From positions 8,003,678-8,067,677 of the forward strand of contig NZ_PTJS01000001.1 of assembly GCF_002941025.1 (NCBI RefSeq): DNA of 64,000 bases, given 5' to 3'. Shown here one piece after another: positions 27,220-36,022 of this stretch; position 1 is the stretch's first letter, and the number at the start of each line of letters is the position of its first letter. The notes beneath the pieces are model-generated. The model searched no databases. It was given only the letters and a program-made list of their open reading frames with translations, and was not told the DNA's origin. Source of the stretch: Streptomyces sp. QL37 (lineage in GTDB: Bacteria > Actinomycetota > Actinomycetes > Streptomycetales > Streptomycetaceae). The position numbers and the translations under genes were made by a program.

Positions 27220-27275
27220 GCCCGGCCCGGACCCTGGACGGCAGGAGCGGCTGCCGCCCTCACAGCCGCCCACCG

Positions 27276-27281
27276 TAGACT
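27276..27281 (+). promoter_or_regulatory. -10 hexamer of a leaderless promoter
   Basis: TAGACT ends 7 bases before GTG 27289. Confidence 0.45.
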
Positions 27282-27288
27282 CCGGCAG

Positions 27289-28920
27289 GTGAGCGCCACC
27301 ATCACCACCGCCGAACCGCCGCCCGCCCCCGTGTCCCGCAGCAGGAAGCTGTGGCCGCGGCTCGTCCGGCCTGCCGCAGCCGTCCTGTCCGGTGTGCTGC
27401 TCTACGCGAGCTTTCCGCCCCGGCCGCTCTGGTGGCTGGTGCTGCCCGGCTTCGCCCTGCTGGGGTGGGTCCTGACCGCACGGCGGCTGCGCGCGGCACT
27501 GGGTCTCGGCCTCCTGGCGGGCCTCGGCTTCATGCTGCCCCTGCTGCACTGGACGGGGGAGGAGGTCGGCCCCGTACCCTGGCTCGCCCTCGCGCTGGCG
27601 GAGGCGCTGTTCATCGCCGTCGGCTGCGTCGGGATCGCCGCGGTCTCCCGGCTCCCGTACTGGCCCGTCTGGGCGGCGGGCGTGTGGACCCTGGACGAGG
27701 CGCTCCGCGCCCGTGTCCCGTTCGGCGGCTTCCCCTGGGGCAAGATCGCCTTCGGCCAGGCCGACAGCGCGTTCCTGCCGCTCGCCGCGCTGGGCGGGAC
27801 CCCCCTGCTCACGTTCGCCGTCGTGCTGTGCGGCTTCGGGCTCCTGGAGGCCGCCCGGCAGGTCCGCGACTACCGGGCCGGCGGCACCGTGCCCCGCTCC
27901 GCCGTCGTCGCCGCGGCAGTCACCCTGGCCGCTCCGGTCGCCGCCGCGCTGGCGGCCCTCCCGCTCGTGGACGACTCTCCCCAGGACGGCACCGCCACCG
28001 TCGCGGCGGTGCAGGGCAACGTGCCGCGCCTGGGGCTCGACTTCAACTCCCAGCGCCGGGCGGTCCTGGACAACCACGCGGAGCGCACGGAACAGCTCGC
28101 GCGGGACGTGCAGGCCGGGAAGGTGCCCCGGCCGGACTTCGTGCTGTGGCCGGAGAACTCGTCCGACCTCGACCCCTACCGCAACGCCGACGCCCGCGAG
28201 GCCATCGACCGTGCCGTGCGCGCCATCGGCGCACCCACCGTCATCGGTGCCGTCCTCACCCCCGACACCGGACCGCTCCGCAACACCCTGATCCAGTGGG
28301 ACCCGGAGAGCGGCCCCGTGGACACCTACGACAAGCGGCACATCCAGCCGTTCGGCGAATACATGCCGATGAGGTCGGTCGCACGGATCTTCAGCAAGGA
28401 CGTCGACCGGGTGCAGCGGGACTTCGGCCCCGGCAGCAAGGTAGGCGTGTTCGACCTGGCGGGCACGAAGGTCGGGCTCGTGACCTGTTACGAGGCCGCC
28501 TTCGACGACGCCGTACGCGACACGGTCAAGGACGGCGGACAGCTGATCGCCGTACCGAGCAACAACGCGACCTTCGGGCGGAGCGAGATGACCTACCAGC
28601 AGCTGGCGATGAGCCAGGTGCGGGCGGTCGAGCACGGGCGGTCCGTCGTCGTGCCCGTCACCAGCGGCGTCAGCGCGGTGATCCGGCCGGACGGGACGAT
28701 CGTGGAGAAGACGAGGATGTTCACCCCGGACGCCCTGGTCGACGAGGTGCCGCTGCGGTCCTCACTCACCCCCGCCACCCGTCTGGGGGCACTGCCCGAG
28801 GGCATCCTGGCGCTGCTCGCGGTGGCCGGTCTCGGCTGGGCGACCGCCCGTTCGGTGCGTGCGAGGAAGGTGCGGCAGGACGGGCCGGCCGGTCCGGAGG
28901 ACGTCCCGGCCGCCACGTAG
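27289..28920 (+). CDS. lnt: apolipoprotein N-acyltransferase
   Basis: A 543-residue membrane enzyme that adds the third acyl chain to the N-terminal cysteine of lipoproteins. About six helices fill residues 28-215 and one ends the protein. Between them is the nitrilase-like periplasmic domain with the catalytic triad E289 (LWPENSS), K349 (YDKRHIQPFGEYMP) and C400 (VTCYEAAFDD). The length is usual for the family. It starts at GTG 27289 and lies 10 bases before the NUDIX gene. Confidence 0.93.
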   Translation: MSATITTAEPPPAPVSRSRKLWPRLVRPAAAVLSGVLLYASFPPRPLWWLVLPGFALLGWVLTARRLRAALGLGLLAGLGFMLPLLHWTGEEVGPVPWLALALAEALFIAVGCVGIAAVSRLPYWPVWAAGVWTLDEALRARVPFGGFPWGKIAFGQADSAFLPLAALGGTPLLTFAVVLCGFGLLEAARQVRDYRAGGTVPRSAVVAAAVTLAAPVAAALAALPLVDDSPQDGTATVAAVQGNVPRLGLDFNSQRRAVLDNHAERTEQLARDVQAGKVPRPDFVLWPENSSDLDPYRNADAREAIDRAVRAIGAPTVIGAVLTPDTGPLRNTLIQWDPESGPVDTYDKRHIQPFGEYMPMRSVARIFSKDVDRVQRDFGPGSKVGVFDLAGTKVGLVTCYEAAFDDAVRDTVKDGGQLIAVPSNNATFGRSEMTYQQLAMSQVRAVEHGRSVVVPVTSGVSAVIRPDGTIVEKTRMFTPDALVDEVPLRSSLTPATRLGALPEGILALLAVAGLGWATARSVRARKVRQDGPAGPEDVPAAT

Positions 28921-28923
28921 GCT
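28918..28923 (+). promoter_or_regulatory. -10 hexamer of a leaderless promoter
   Basis: TAGGCT ends 7 bases before ATG 28931. It starts inside the lnt stop codon, so it would be an internal promoter for the NUDIX gene. Confidence 0.4.
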
Positions 28924-28930
28924 CGGTCGC

Positions 28931-29410
28931 ATGGCTACTCCAGACTTCATCCGCGACATCCGTGCCACCGCCGGCCACCAGCTGCTCCTGCTGCCGGGAG
29001 TCACCGCCGTCGTCTTCGACGACCAGGGAAGGGTGCTGCTCGGCCGGCGGTCGGACACCGGGAAGTGGTCGGTCATCGGCGGGATCGGCGAGCCGGGCGA
29101 GGAGCCCGCGGCGACGGCCGAGCGCGAGGTGTACGAGGAGACGGCGGTGCGCTGCGTCGCGGAGCGGGTCGTGCTGACCCAGGCGCTGAAGCCGGTGCAG
29201 TACGCCAACGGCGACCGCTGCCAGTACGTCGACATCACCTTCCGCTGCCGGGCCACCGGCGGCGAGGCACGGGTGAACGACGACGAGTCGCTGGAGGTCG
29301 CGTGGTTCGACGTCGACGCGCTGCCGCCGCTGAGCGAGTTCTCGGTCTTCCGGATCAAGCAGTCCCTCACGGACGGTCCCACCTGGTTCGAGCGGACTCC
29401 CGAGGCCTGA
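28931..29410 (+). CDS. NUDIX hydrolase
   Basis: A 159-residue pyrophosphohydrolase. The Nudix box is complete at about residues 46-68: GGIGEPGEEPAATAEREVYE followed by ETAV. It is preceded by VVFDDQGRVLLGRRSDTGKW, typical of the ADP-ribose or nucleotide-sugar group; the substrate is not predictable. It follows lnt and ends 1 base before a terminator arm that the IS30-type element has separated from its partner. Confidence 0.9.
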   Translation: MATPDFIRDIRATAGHQLLLLPGVTAVVFDDQGRVLLGRRSDTGKWSVIGGIGEPGEEPAATAEREVYEETAVRCVAERVVLTQALKPVQYANGDRCQYVDITFRCRATGGEARVNDDESLEVAWFDVDALPPLSEFSVFRIKQSLTDGPTWFERTPEA

Positions 29411-29411
29411 C

Positions 29412-29423
29412 GGGCCCGGCTCC
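29412..29423. terminator. left arm of a terminator split by the IS element
   Basis: GGGCCCGGCTCC is perfectly complementary to GGAGCCGGGCCC at 30732-30743, on the far side of the insertion sequence. Without the element the arms would be about 28 bases apart, forming a hairpin shared by the convergent NUDIX and MFS genes. Confidence 0.6.
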
Positions 29424-29439
29424 CCGGGGCGGTTTCTAG

Positions 29440-30715
29440 GGATCGTCGCAACACGTGGTCGTGTTGGTCAGGCCGCGAGTAGTTTATGCAGGCGCTCGGC
29501 TGGGGTTTCCCAGCCGAGCGTTTTGCGTGGGCGGCCGTTCAGCTCAGCAGCGACGGCGTCGAGGTGTTCGCGGGGGTGGACGGCGAGGTCGGTGCCTTTG
29601 GGGAAGTACTGGCGGAGCAGGCCGTTGGTGTTTTCGTTCGAGCCTCGTTGCCAGGGGCTGGCGGGGTCGCAGAAGTAGACCGGGACGGCGGTGGCGATGG
29701 TGAAGGCGCCGTGAGCGCCCATCTCGCTTCCCTGGTCCCAGGTCAGGGACCTTCGGAGGTGGGCGGGCAGGGTCTGGACCGTGGTGACCAGGGCGTCCCG
29801 GACGCTTTCGGCGCCGTGGTCGCCGGGCAGGTGCAGGAGCATGACGTAGCGGGTGGCGCGCTCGACCAGGGTGCCGATGGCGGACTTGCCGTCCTTGCCG
29901 ATGATGAGGTCGCCCTCCCAATGGCCGGGGACGGCCCGGTCCTCCGCCTCCGCCGGTCGTTCGCTGATCATGACCATCGGAGTGGCGAACCGCGGCTGGC
30001 GCTGCTGGGCCTGGCGGCGGGGTTTGCGCCGGGCACGGCCCGATCGCAGGGCGCGGGCCAGCTCGCGGCGCAGTTCGCCCCGCCCCTGGACGTAGAGGGC
30101 CTGGTAGACCGTCTCGTGGACCACGTGCATCTCCGGCTGCTGGGGGAACTGTGCCCGCAGAGCCTGGCAGATCTGCTCAGGGCTCCACCGAATGTCCAGG
30201 TGGTTTTGGATGAAGTCCCGCAGCTGTGGGTTCTGGCCGATCTTCCCGGGCTTCGGGCGGGGCCGGCGGGCATCGGCGCGGGCCTGGGCCGCGTGCGGCC
30301 GGTACTGGCCGTTGACCGGGTGACGGTTGCGGCGGATCTCCCGGCTGACCGTGGACGGGCTGCGGCCGAGCTCGGCGGCTATCGCGCGGACCGTTGCCTT
30401 CTCCCGCAGCCGGTCGGCGATGTGTATGCGGTCGCTCTCGCGCAGATACCGCGAGAGACCGGGCAAAGGCGCCACCGCGGTGATCGGTGACGCCCCGACG
30501 TGCCCGCCGGACGGAGCGCGGCCGTTACGCCAGCGCCGCCCGGTCTTCTCGTTGATGCCGACGATCCGGCATGCCTCTCTGTTGCTCACACCCTGCTGCA
30601 TGAGCTGAAGGTAGAGGCGCCGTTCCTCGGACAAGGGACGGCGCCCCTGGATAGCGGACCGGTCCCGGATCTTGAAGTCCATCGCATCCCCTGAACTGGG
30701 GTGTTGCGACAACCA
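29440..30715. mobile_element. IS30-family insertion sequence, about 1.28 kb
   Basis: A transposase gene is flanked by imperfect terminal inverted repeats: 29440-29454 (GGATCGTCGCAACAC) and the complement of 30701-30715 (TGGTTGTCGCAACAC), 12 of 15 identical, with the inner ten perfect. CTAG occurs directly outside both ends (29436-29439 and 30716-30719) and is the likely target duplication. The element appears complete and the transposase frame is intact, so it may be active. It has inserted in the loop of a terminator hairpin. Confidence 0.85.
29468..30682 (-). CDS. IS30-family transposase
   Basis: A 404-residue transposase. The N-terminal HTH region (RRLYLQLMQQGVSNREACRI) and a second HTH (VRAIAAELGRSPSTVSREIR) come first. 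The DDE catalytic core follows: GHWEGDLIIGKDGKSAIGTL (first Asp), LTWDQGSEMG (second Asp) and the IS30 hallmark PWQRGSNENTNGLLRQYFP (Glu). It ends GWETPAERLHKLLAA. ATG 30682 follows AGGGGATGCG; the frame is open 10 codons further up into the terminal repeat. Confidence 0.95.
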   Translation of the reverse strand: MDFKIRDRSAIQGRRPLSEERRLYLQLMQQGVSNREACRIVGINEKTGRRWRNGRAPSGGHVGASPITAVAPLPGLSRYLRESDRIHIADRLREKATVRAIAAELGRSPSTVSREIRRNRHPVNGQYRPHAAQARADARRPRPKPGKIGQNPQLRDFIQNHLDIRWSPEQICQALRAQFPQQPEMHVVHETVYQALYVQGRGELRRELARALRSGRARRKPRRQAQQRQPRFATPMVMISERPAEAEDRAVPGHWEGDLIIGKDGKSAIGTLVERATRYVMLLHLPGDHGAESVRDALVTTVQTLPAHLRRSLTWDQGSEMGAHGAFTIATAVPVYFCDPASPWQRGSNENTNGLLRQYFPKGTDLAVHPREHLDAVAAELNGRPRKTLGWETPAERLHKLLAA

Positions 30716-30731
30716 CTAGAACTCAAGCGGC

Positions 30732-30743
30732 GGAGCCGGGCCC
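30732..30743. terminator. right arm of the split terminator
   Basis: GGAGCCGGGCCC, the partner of 29412-29423, lies 14 bases after the end of the MHS transporter gene on the minus strand. Confidence 0.6.
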
Positions 30744-30757
30744 TTCGCACGGCCGGT

Positions 30758-32146
30758 TCAGACGCTACGGGCGTCGGCGGGCAGGGTCGCGGTGTCCGCG
30801 GCCTGCCGGCCGGTCTCCGGCTCGATGTCGGCGAGGTCCCGGCTCCTGGTCTCCTTCGCGCAGACGATCGCCAGCACGGTGATGAGCGAGGCGGCGATGA
30901 CGTACAACGAGATCGGCGTCGAGCTGCCGAAGTCGGCCAGCAGCGCCGTGGCGATGAGGGGCGCCGGGGCGCCCGCGGCGACCGACGAGAACTGGGCGCC
31001 GATCGACGCGCCCGAGTAGCGCATCCGCGTCGCGAACATCTCCGCGAAGAATGCCGCCTGCGGCGCGTACATGGCGCCGTGGAAGACCAGTCCGACGGTG
31101 ACGGCCAGCAGCAGACTCCCGAAGCTCCTGCTGTCGATCAGCGCGAAGAACGGGAACATCCAGAGCGCCACCCCGATGGCGCCGACCAGATAGACCGGCC
31201 TGCGTCCCACCCGGTCGGACAGCGCCCCCCACAGCGGGATCACCGCGAAGTGCACGGCGGACGCGACGAGTACGGCGTTGAGCGCCGTCTGCTTGCTCAG
31301 GTCCGCGGACGTCGTCGCGTACACGAGGATGAACGCGGTGATCACGTAGTAGCTGATGTTCTCCGCCATCCGCGCACCCATGGCGATCAGCACATCGCGC
31401 CAGTGATGCCGCAGGACCGCGACCAGAGGCATCTTCTCGGCGGGGGCGGCCGCGGCCTTCCGCTGCTCGGCCTGGGCCAGGGCAGCCTTGAAGACAGGCG
31501 ATTCATCGACAGAGAGACGAATCCACAGACCCAGGATCACGAGCAGTCCGGAGAGGAGGAAGGGTATCCGCCAGCCCCAAGCCTCGAACGCGGACTCGGA
31601 CATGAGCGCCGTGAGTGCGGAGAGCACCGCGGTCGCGAGCAACTGGCCTGCGGGCGCCCCCGTCTGGGGCCACGACGCCCAGAACCCACGCCGTTTCGCA
31701 TCGCCGTGCTCCGACACGAGCAGCACGGCACCACCCCACTCGCCGCCGAGCGCGAACCCCTGCACCAGCCGCAGGACGGTGAGCAGGACGGGCGCGGCGG
31801 AGCCGATGGTGGCGTGCGTCGGCAGGAGCCCTATCGCGAAGGTCGCGCCGCCCATCATCAGCAGGCTCAGCACCAGCAGTTTCTTGCGCCCGAGACGGTC
31901 GCCGTAGTGCCCGAAGACCAAGGCCCCGATCGGGCGTGCGGCGAAGCCCACAGCGTAGGTGAGGAAGGAGAGGAGAGTGCCGACGAGCGGGTCGGACTCG
32001 GGGAAGAACAGCTTGTTGAAGACCAGTGCGGCAGCGGAGCCGTAGAGGAAGAAGTCGTACCACTCCACCGTGGTCCCGACGAGGCTCGCGGCGACGATGC
32101 GGCGGAGGTTGGACGGGGGTGGGGGAGCGGTTGCTGGGGCGGCCAT
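30758..32146 (-). CDS. MHS-family metabolite:H+ symporter
   Basis: A 462-residue, 12-helix MFS protein of the metabolite:H+ symporter group (shikimate, proline/betaine or dicarboxylate carriers). It starts with the group's LRRIVAASLVGTTVEWYDFFLYG. The loop 2-3 signature is FGHYGDRLGRKK, and the loop 8-9 signature LSDRVGRRPVYL. A partly conserved FALGGEWGGAVLL is also present. Substrate unknown. About 85 bases upstream on this strand is a 26-base sequence that recurs near 61.4 kb and may be its promoter. Confidence 0.88.
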   Translation of the reverse strand: MAAPATAPPPPSNLRRIVAASLVGTTVEWYDFFLYGSAAALVFNKLFFPESDPLVGTLLSFLTYAVGFAARPIGALVFGHYGDRLGRKKLLVLSLLMMGGATFAIGLLPTHATIGSAAPVLLTVLRLVQGFALGGEWGGAVLLVSEHGDAKRRGFWASWPQTGAPAGQLLATAVLSALTALMSESAFEAWGWRIPFLLSGLLVILGLWIRLSVDESPVFKAALAQAEQRKAAAAPAEKMPLVAVLRHHWRDVLIAMGARMAENISYYVITAFILVYATTSADLSKQTALNAVLVASAVHFAVIPLWGALSDRVGRRPVYLVGAIGVALWMFPFFALIDSRSFGSLLLAVTVGLVFHGAMYAPQAAFFAEMFATRMRYSGASIGAQFSSVAAGAPAPLIATALLADFGSSTPISLYVIAASLITVLAIVCAKETRSRDLADIEPETGRQAADTATLPADARSV

Positions 32147-32232
32147 GGGATACCACTTCCGGACAGTTGGCGGGGACGTTTCCGTGTCGCCATACCGTAG
32201 GAAGGGGCAGGTCAGGGGCGTATGTGGCGGGA

Positions 32233-32258
32233 CACCATAGTTCGGGTGAGCGGTGTGC
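32233..32258 (-). repeat. 26-base repeat with TATGGT core, copy 1
   Basis: 24 of 26 bases match 61387-61412. Read on the minus strand both copies contain CGAACTATGGTG, with TATGGT fitting a TAnnnT -10. Here it lies about 90 bases upstream of the MHS transporter start. Confidence 0.6.
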
Positions 32259-32298
32259 GGGCGGGCGCTACGCCGGCCACGTGCTCACCGCTCGGCAC

Positions 32299-33252
32299 TC
32301 ACCACGGGAACCTCTCCTCCTGGAACGGTGCGCACACGGCCACGGAGCGGTCGTCCGGCAGCACCTTGCGGGCGCTCGATGCCAGGCTGCCGCTGGTGTC
32401 GAGGTCGAGGACGACGTCCGGCCGGTGCCGCATGCCGCGGTCCAGAACGCTGGGCAGCTCGACCTTCGTGACCAGGTTGTCCGAGATCTGGCGCGCGATG
32501 TCGCCCCGGAAGGAGTAACGGCGTGCTCCCGCAGCGGAGTAGACGGGGATGCGTGCCGGCATGGGTTCGAACTGCCTGATCGCCTCGTAGCCCTCCTCCG
32601 CGTACTTGCCCAGTTCGGGGTGGTGGGAGCCGAAGGGAACGGGCACCAGCGCCGCGGGAACGTCCTGCACGGCTGCCGCAGCCTGGATCGCGTCGACCCC
32701 GCTCCGGGGCGCGGTTATCACGATCGACCGGTCGTCGTTGACGAGAGCCGGAGCGGCGTTCCGTACCCCGGAGCGGTCGATGATCTCGTCCGCCACGCGC
32801 GTGGAACAGGCGAGGTGGACCATCCGGCCCGGGCACGACCGCTGGATGGGCGCGGCGGCGAGTGTCATCCGGGCCCCGTCGGACACGGTGAAGGCGCCGG
32901 CGGCGGTGAGGGCGGGGAGATCCCCCAGACTGACCCCCACCACGGCTGTAGGGGGCCCGTACACCTGGCTCAGGGCTCGGTGGGCCGCCATGGCGGAAGT
33001 GAACATGGCCAGCTCGACCCGGCCCGCGCGAGCCAGATCGGTCGTCGACGGCGGAGTCGGTCCCGTCAGTTCGGGACCCAGCGGTTCCTGGTCATGTGCG
33101 ACGGCCACCGGGTCGGTCTGACCGGCGATCTCGTCGAACGCCTCCCGCAGGAGGCGGCTACGGTTCAGAGCGGCGGTCAGTGAGGACACGGAGAACGTGC
33201 CCTGACCGGGAAACAGGTGCATGTTCGAGTGGTTTCCCTGGTGGTGGTTCAT
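32299..33252 (-). CDS. discrete malonyltransferase-like acyltransferase (AT) protein
   Basis: A 317-residue stand-alone AT of the FabD/polyketide type. It shows HLFPGQGTF at the start, the nucleophile elbow as GVSLGDLPAL with Ser108 (the usual GHSxGE has V for H and D for E), a candidate substrate arginine in GARMTLAA, and the catalytic His in FGSHHPEL (H210/H211). The family moves malonyl or other acyl groups from CoA to a carrier protein. Its ATG overlaps the TGA of the CMD gene by 4 bases, so the two are coupled. No ketosynthase or carrier protein is adjacent; the target is unknown. Confidence 0.75.
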   Translation of the reverse strand: MNHHQGNHSNMHLFPGQGTFSVSSLTAALNRSRLLREAFDEIAGQTDPVAVAHDQEPLGPELTGPTPPSTTDLARAGRVELAMFTSAMAAHRALSQVYGPPTAVVGVSLGDLPALTAAGAFTVSDGARMTLAAAPIQRSCPGRMVHLACSTRVADEIIDRSGVRNAAPALVNDDRSIVITAPRSGVDAIQAAAAVQDVPAALVPVPFGSHHPELGKYAEEGYEAIRQFEPMPARIPVYSAAGARRYSFRGDIARQISDNLVTKVELPSVLDRGMRHRPDVVLDLDTSGSLASSARKVLPDDRSVAVCAPFQEERFPW

Positions 33253-33866
33253 GAGGTCTCCCTGGCGTTCGGCGGCCCGGAAGGGCCGGGTGCGATGGTG
33301 GGGCTCGGATCGTGCTGGTTGACCAACGGGGTCAGAAGGTCACCGGCGGGGTCCACGTCCACGTCCAGGCCGTTGGCCAGCCCGGCCAGCATCGTGTAGT
33401 ACCCGGTCAGAGCGATGAGTTCGACGATTTCCCGACCGCTGTACCGCTCCTGGAGGGATTTCAGCGTCGCCGGCTCCAGTGTGTGGCCGGTCAGCAGTTC
33501 CGTCACCGCGGTCAGAGCGGTCCGATGCCGCTCGGTGAAGAGGTCTTCGGTGACTTCTCCCGAGGCGAGGTCGTCGACCTGATCGCCGGTCACTCCGACG
33601 GCCAGGGCGATCGGTGCGTGCTGGCTGTGTTCGTACCGACAGCCGGTGCGTGCGGCGACCGTCAGGATGGCCATCTCGCGCAATCGTGGGCTCAGTGTCG
33701 TGGAAGCGAGAATCGCTTTCCCGAGGTGCACGGCTGGCCCGGTCAGCGGGGGTGCGTGATTGAGCATGCGGAACACGTTCAACGGTGTCGGCAGCTCCTC
33801 CAGATTCTCGTCCGCCTGGGGTGACGGGGGGTAGGGAATTCCTGCCACGAGGACACCTTCCTTCAT
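33249..33866 (-). CDS. carboxymuconolactone decarboxylase/AhpD-like protein
   Basis: A 205-residue all-helical protein of the CMD/AhpD superfamily. The signature helix is TVAARTGCRYEHSQHAPIA, with C, E and two H at the usual sites but without the second Cys of AhpD peroxidases. A second typical stretch is REIVELIALTGYYTMLAGLANGL. Such proteins are gamma-lactone decarboxylases or catalyse other ring reactions. The start is tentative (ATG 33866 or 33911). Translationally coupled to the AT-like gene and divergent from a TPR regulator. Confidence 0.78.
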   Translation of the reverse strand: MKEGVLVAGIPYPPSPQADENLEELPTPLNVFRMLNHAPPLTGPAVHLGKAILASTTLSPRLREMAILTVAARTGCRYEHSQHAPIALAVGVTGDQVDDLASGEVTEDLFTERHRTALTAVTELLTGHTLEPATLKSLQERYSGREIVELIALTGYYTMLAGLANGLDVDVDPAGDLLTPLVNQHDPSPTIAPGPSGPPNARETS

Positions 33867-34112
33867 CGAGGGGCAGCCGCCCTTCCGTGGAGATACGTCT
33901 GCCTCCGTCACGGGAAGGTGCCCCCGAGCCGGTGTACTACCGGGCCTCGCGGCGACCGATGTGTGAACGCGTTGAACGCCCGACCCGGACGGGGCCGTGA
34001 TTTGCCGGTAACTTCCCGTCGATCAGGGGAAGCTAGGGCTGAAGCAGGGCGTCGGCTCCTCGTGTGGGAACCCCAGGGCGGGGGCGACGTGCGTAGGAGA
34101 GGAAGCGCACGG

Positions 34113-35468
34113 ATGGCGAACACGCGCGGCCCCAACAGAGACCTCCGGACACTTCTGACCGAGGCGGCCTGGACCGCTTCGGCGCTTGCGCGCGCGGTGA
34201 ACGCGGCGGGCGCGGAGGTCGGGATCGAACTGTCCTACGACCGGACATCCGTGGCCCACTGGCTTTCCGGAACCCGCCCGCGCCACCCGGTGCCTCAGCT
34301 CGTCGGGGAAGTGCTCTCCCGCAGGCTGGGCCGGAGCGTCACGGCGACCACTGCCGGATTCCCGGAACAGAGGAACGCGGCGGGGAGTTCGCCCGCCGGA
34401 CCGCCCGCCAAGGACGGCGCGATCGCGCATCTCGCCGAACTGGCCGGACTGGACGCGCACCCGCTGCAACGTGCTCCGCTCCACCGGACGCCGTACAAGT
34501 CGGCCTTGCGCCACATACCCGAGTGGCGTGATCCCGCAGCCGGCGGCACAGGCCCCCCGTCGGGGGCGAGGGTCGGCCGGCCGGAGGTCGACACGCTGAA
34601 ACTGGCGGTCCGCGGGTTCACCACCGGGCTGGACCGGCACGGTGGCGGCCATGCCCGTACGGCACTCTGTGTCTACCTGGCGGACGACGTCGCCCCGTGG
34701 CTCCGGAGCCCGGCAAGCGACTCGGTCCACCGTGAACTGCTGACGGAGTCCGCCCATCTGGTGTTCCTGCTCGCCCGCAAGTACGCGGACAGTGCCCTCC
34801 ACGGAATCGCACAGCGCTACTTCGTCGCCGCGCTCGGGCTTGCGAACGAAGCTGACGACCGGACCACTTGGGCCATAGTGCACCGGGGGATGAGCTGTCA
34901 GGCTCTCGTCCTGGACCACCGCCGGGCCGCGCTCGCCTACGGGGAGAGGGCCTCTCTGGCCCTGCCACGGACAGCACCGGCACCCGCCCGGGCCTTCGTC
35001 ACCGCCCAGCTCGCGGTCGCCCAGGCCGCAGTGGGAAACAGGCGGGCGGCCTTGCGGGCCATGGGCGAAGCCGAGCAGGCAGCGGACGCAGACGAATCCG
35101 ACACGGGCCCCTTCGCGAGCTACCCCGTCGCCGCGCTCAAGTACCAGCAGGCACAGACACTGCACCGGCTGGGGGACCTCCCGGGCGCAGTCGCGGCTCT
35201 GGACTCCTGCGTACTTCACCGGCCGCCGGACGACCGGCGCGGGTGCGCACTCACGCACGGGGCCAGGACGAGTCTGCTGATGAGCCAGGGGCATGTGGAA
35301 GAGGCGAGTGCGAGCTGGCGCGAATTCCTGCTGGCCAGGTCCGGCCTTCGGTCCGCCCAGGTGAGCCACATCGACCGTGAGCTGCGGGGCCTGTTCCTCG
35401 CCTACCGCGCGCAACCTGCCGTACGCGCACTGCTCGACGAAGTACGCACAGGCCTGGGCAACTCCTGA
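34113..35468 (+). CDS. TPR-containing transcriptional regulator-like protein
   Basis: A 451-residue protein. Residues about 8-70 (LRTLLTEAAWTASALARAVN, then SYDRTSVAHWLSGTRPRHP) look like an Xre-type HTH. The rest is a row of alpha-helical TPR-like repeats (YFVAALGLANEADDRTTWAI and others) up to the C terminus. Streptomyces carries many such orphan regulators. ATG 34113 follows GGAGAGGAAG; the frame upstream runs over the 200-base divergent promoter region. It may regulate the divergent CMD - AT pair (inference). Confidence 0.72.
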   Translation: MANTRGPNRDLRTLLTEAAWTASALARAVNAAGAEVGIELSYDRTSVAHWLSGTRPRHPVPQLVGEVLSRRLGRSVTATTAGFPEQRNAAGSSPAGPPAKDGAIAHLAELAGLDAHPLQRAPLHRTPYKSALRHIPEWRDPAAGGTGPPSGARVGRPEVDTLKLAVRGFTTGLDRHGGGHARTALCVYLADDVAPWLRSPASDSVHRELLTESAHLVFLLARKYADSALHGIAQRYFVAALGLANEADDRTTWAIVHRGMSCQALVLDHRRAALAYGERASLALPRTAPAPARAFVTAQLAVAQAAVGNRRAALRAMGEAEQAADADESDTGPFASYPVAALKYQQAQTLHRLGDLPGAVAALDSCVLHRPPDDRRGCALTHGARTSLLMSQGHVEEASASWREFLLARSGLRSAQVSHIDRELRGLFLAYRAQPAVRALLDEVRTGLGNS

Positions 35469-35691
35469 CCGCCGGGTCTCCGCCGAGCAGGGGACGGGCC
35501 GGACAGGTCTTCAACACATTCACGTATTCAGCGGTGCCCGTCGTGTTCCGTCTCAGGCGGGCGGGTAACTCAGGAGTGAATGAGGGCATCGTCGCGCACC
35601 TGGGGTGACCGGTGCCGACGGGGCTGATGCCCGGTACCGGGTGGAGCAGGTAAAAAGGCGCAACCGGGTGGATCGAGCTGATGATGGGCCC

Positions 35692-35910
35692 ATGAACGAT
35701 CCCTTCGTACTGGCGGAAATCATCAGCGCGTACAGAACCGAGGCGTTCATGGTGGCGGGTGGAGAGAGTGAGCTCACTCATCGTGCGGCGTTCATGGAAG
35801 AGCCGTCCGAGATCTCGTTCCCGTCCGTCAGGGATCCGCTCGATGGCTCTCCTCAACGGGGTTCGGCAACCGGAACGGCCCGCGGGGACGACGCGTCAGG
35901 CAGGAAATAG
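35692..35910 (+). CDS. possible small hypothetical protein
   Basis: 72 codons from ATG 35692 (MNDPFVLAEIISAYRTEAFM). The ribosome-binding site is weak and the last third is low-complexity, so it may be a remnant rather than a gene. Not recognised. Confidence 0.2.
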   Translation: MNDPFVLAEIISAYRTEAFMVAGGESELTHRAAFMEEPSEISFPSVRDPLDGSPQRGSATGTARGDDASGRK

Positions 35911-36022
35911 ACCGCGTGCAGAACGAGCGGAACCGCTGCCGGATTCACTCCCCACATGTGCGTTTCTCCGGGCCTTGTGACTCCACGAAGCAGGAGCCGG
36001 CGCCGACGGTGCTCCGGTCGGC

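Noticed and set aside
26542-28635. 697-codon antisense frame over the MurI-like and lnt genes
   Set aside because: No family features; it is explained by the third-position GC of the plus-strand genes.
35251-35856. 201-codon minus-strand frame crossing the end of the TPR gene
   Set aside because: Overlaps a real gene for a third of its length and shows no recognisable domain or ribosome-binding site.
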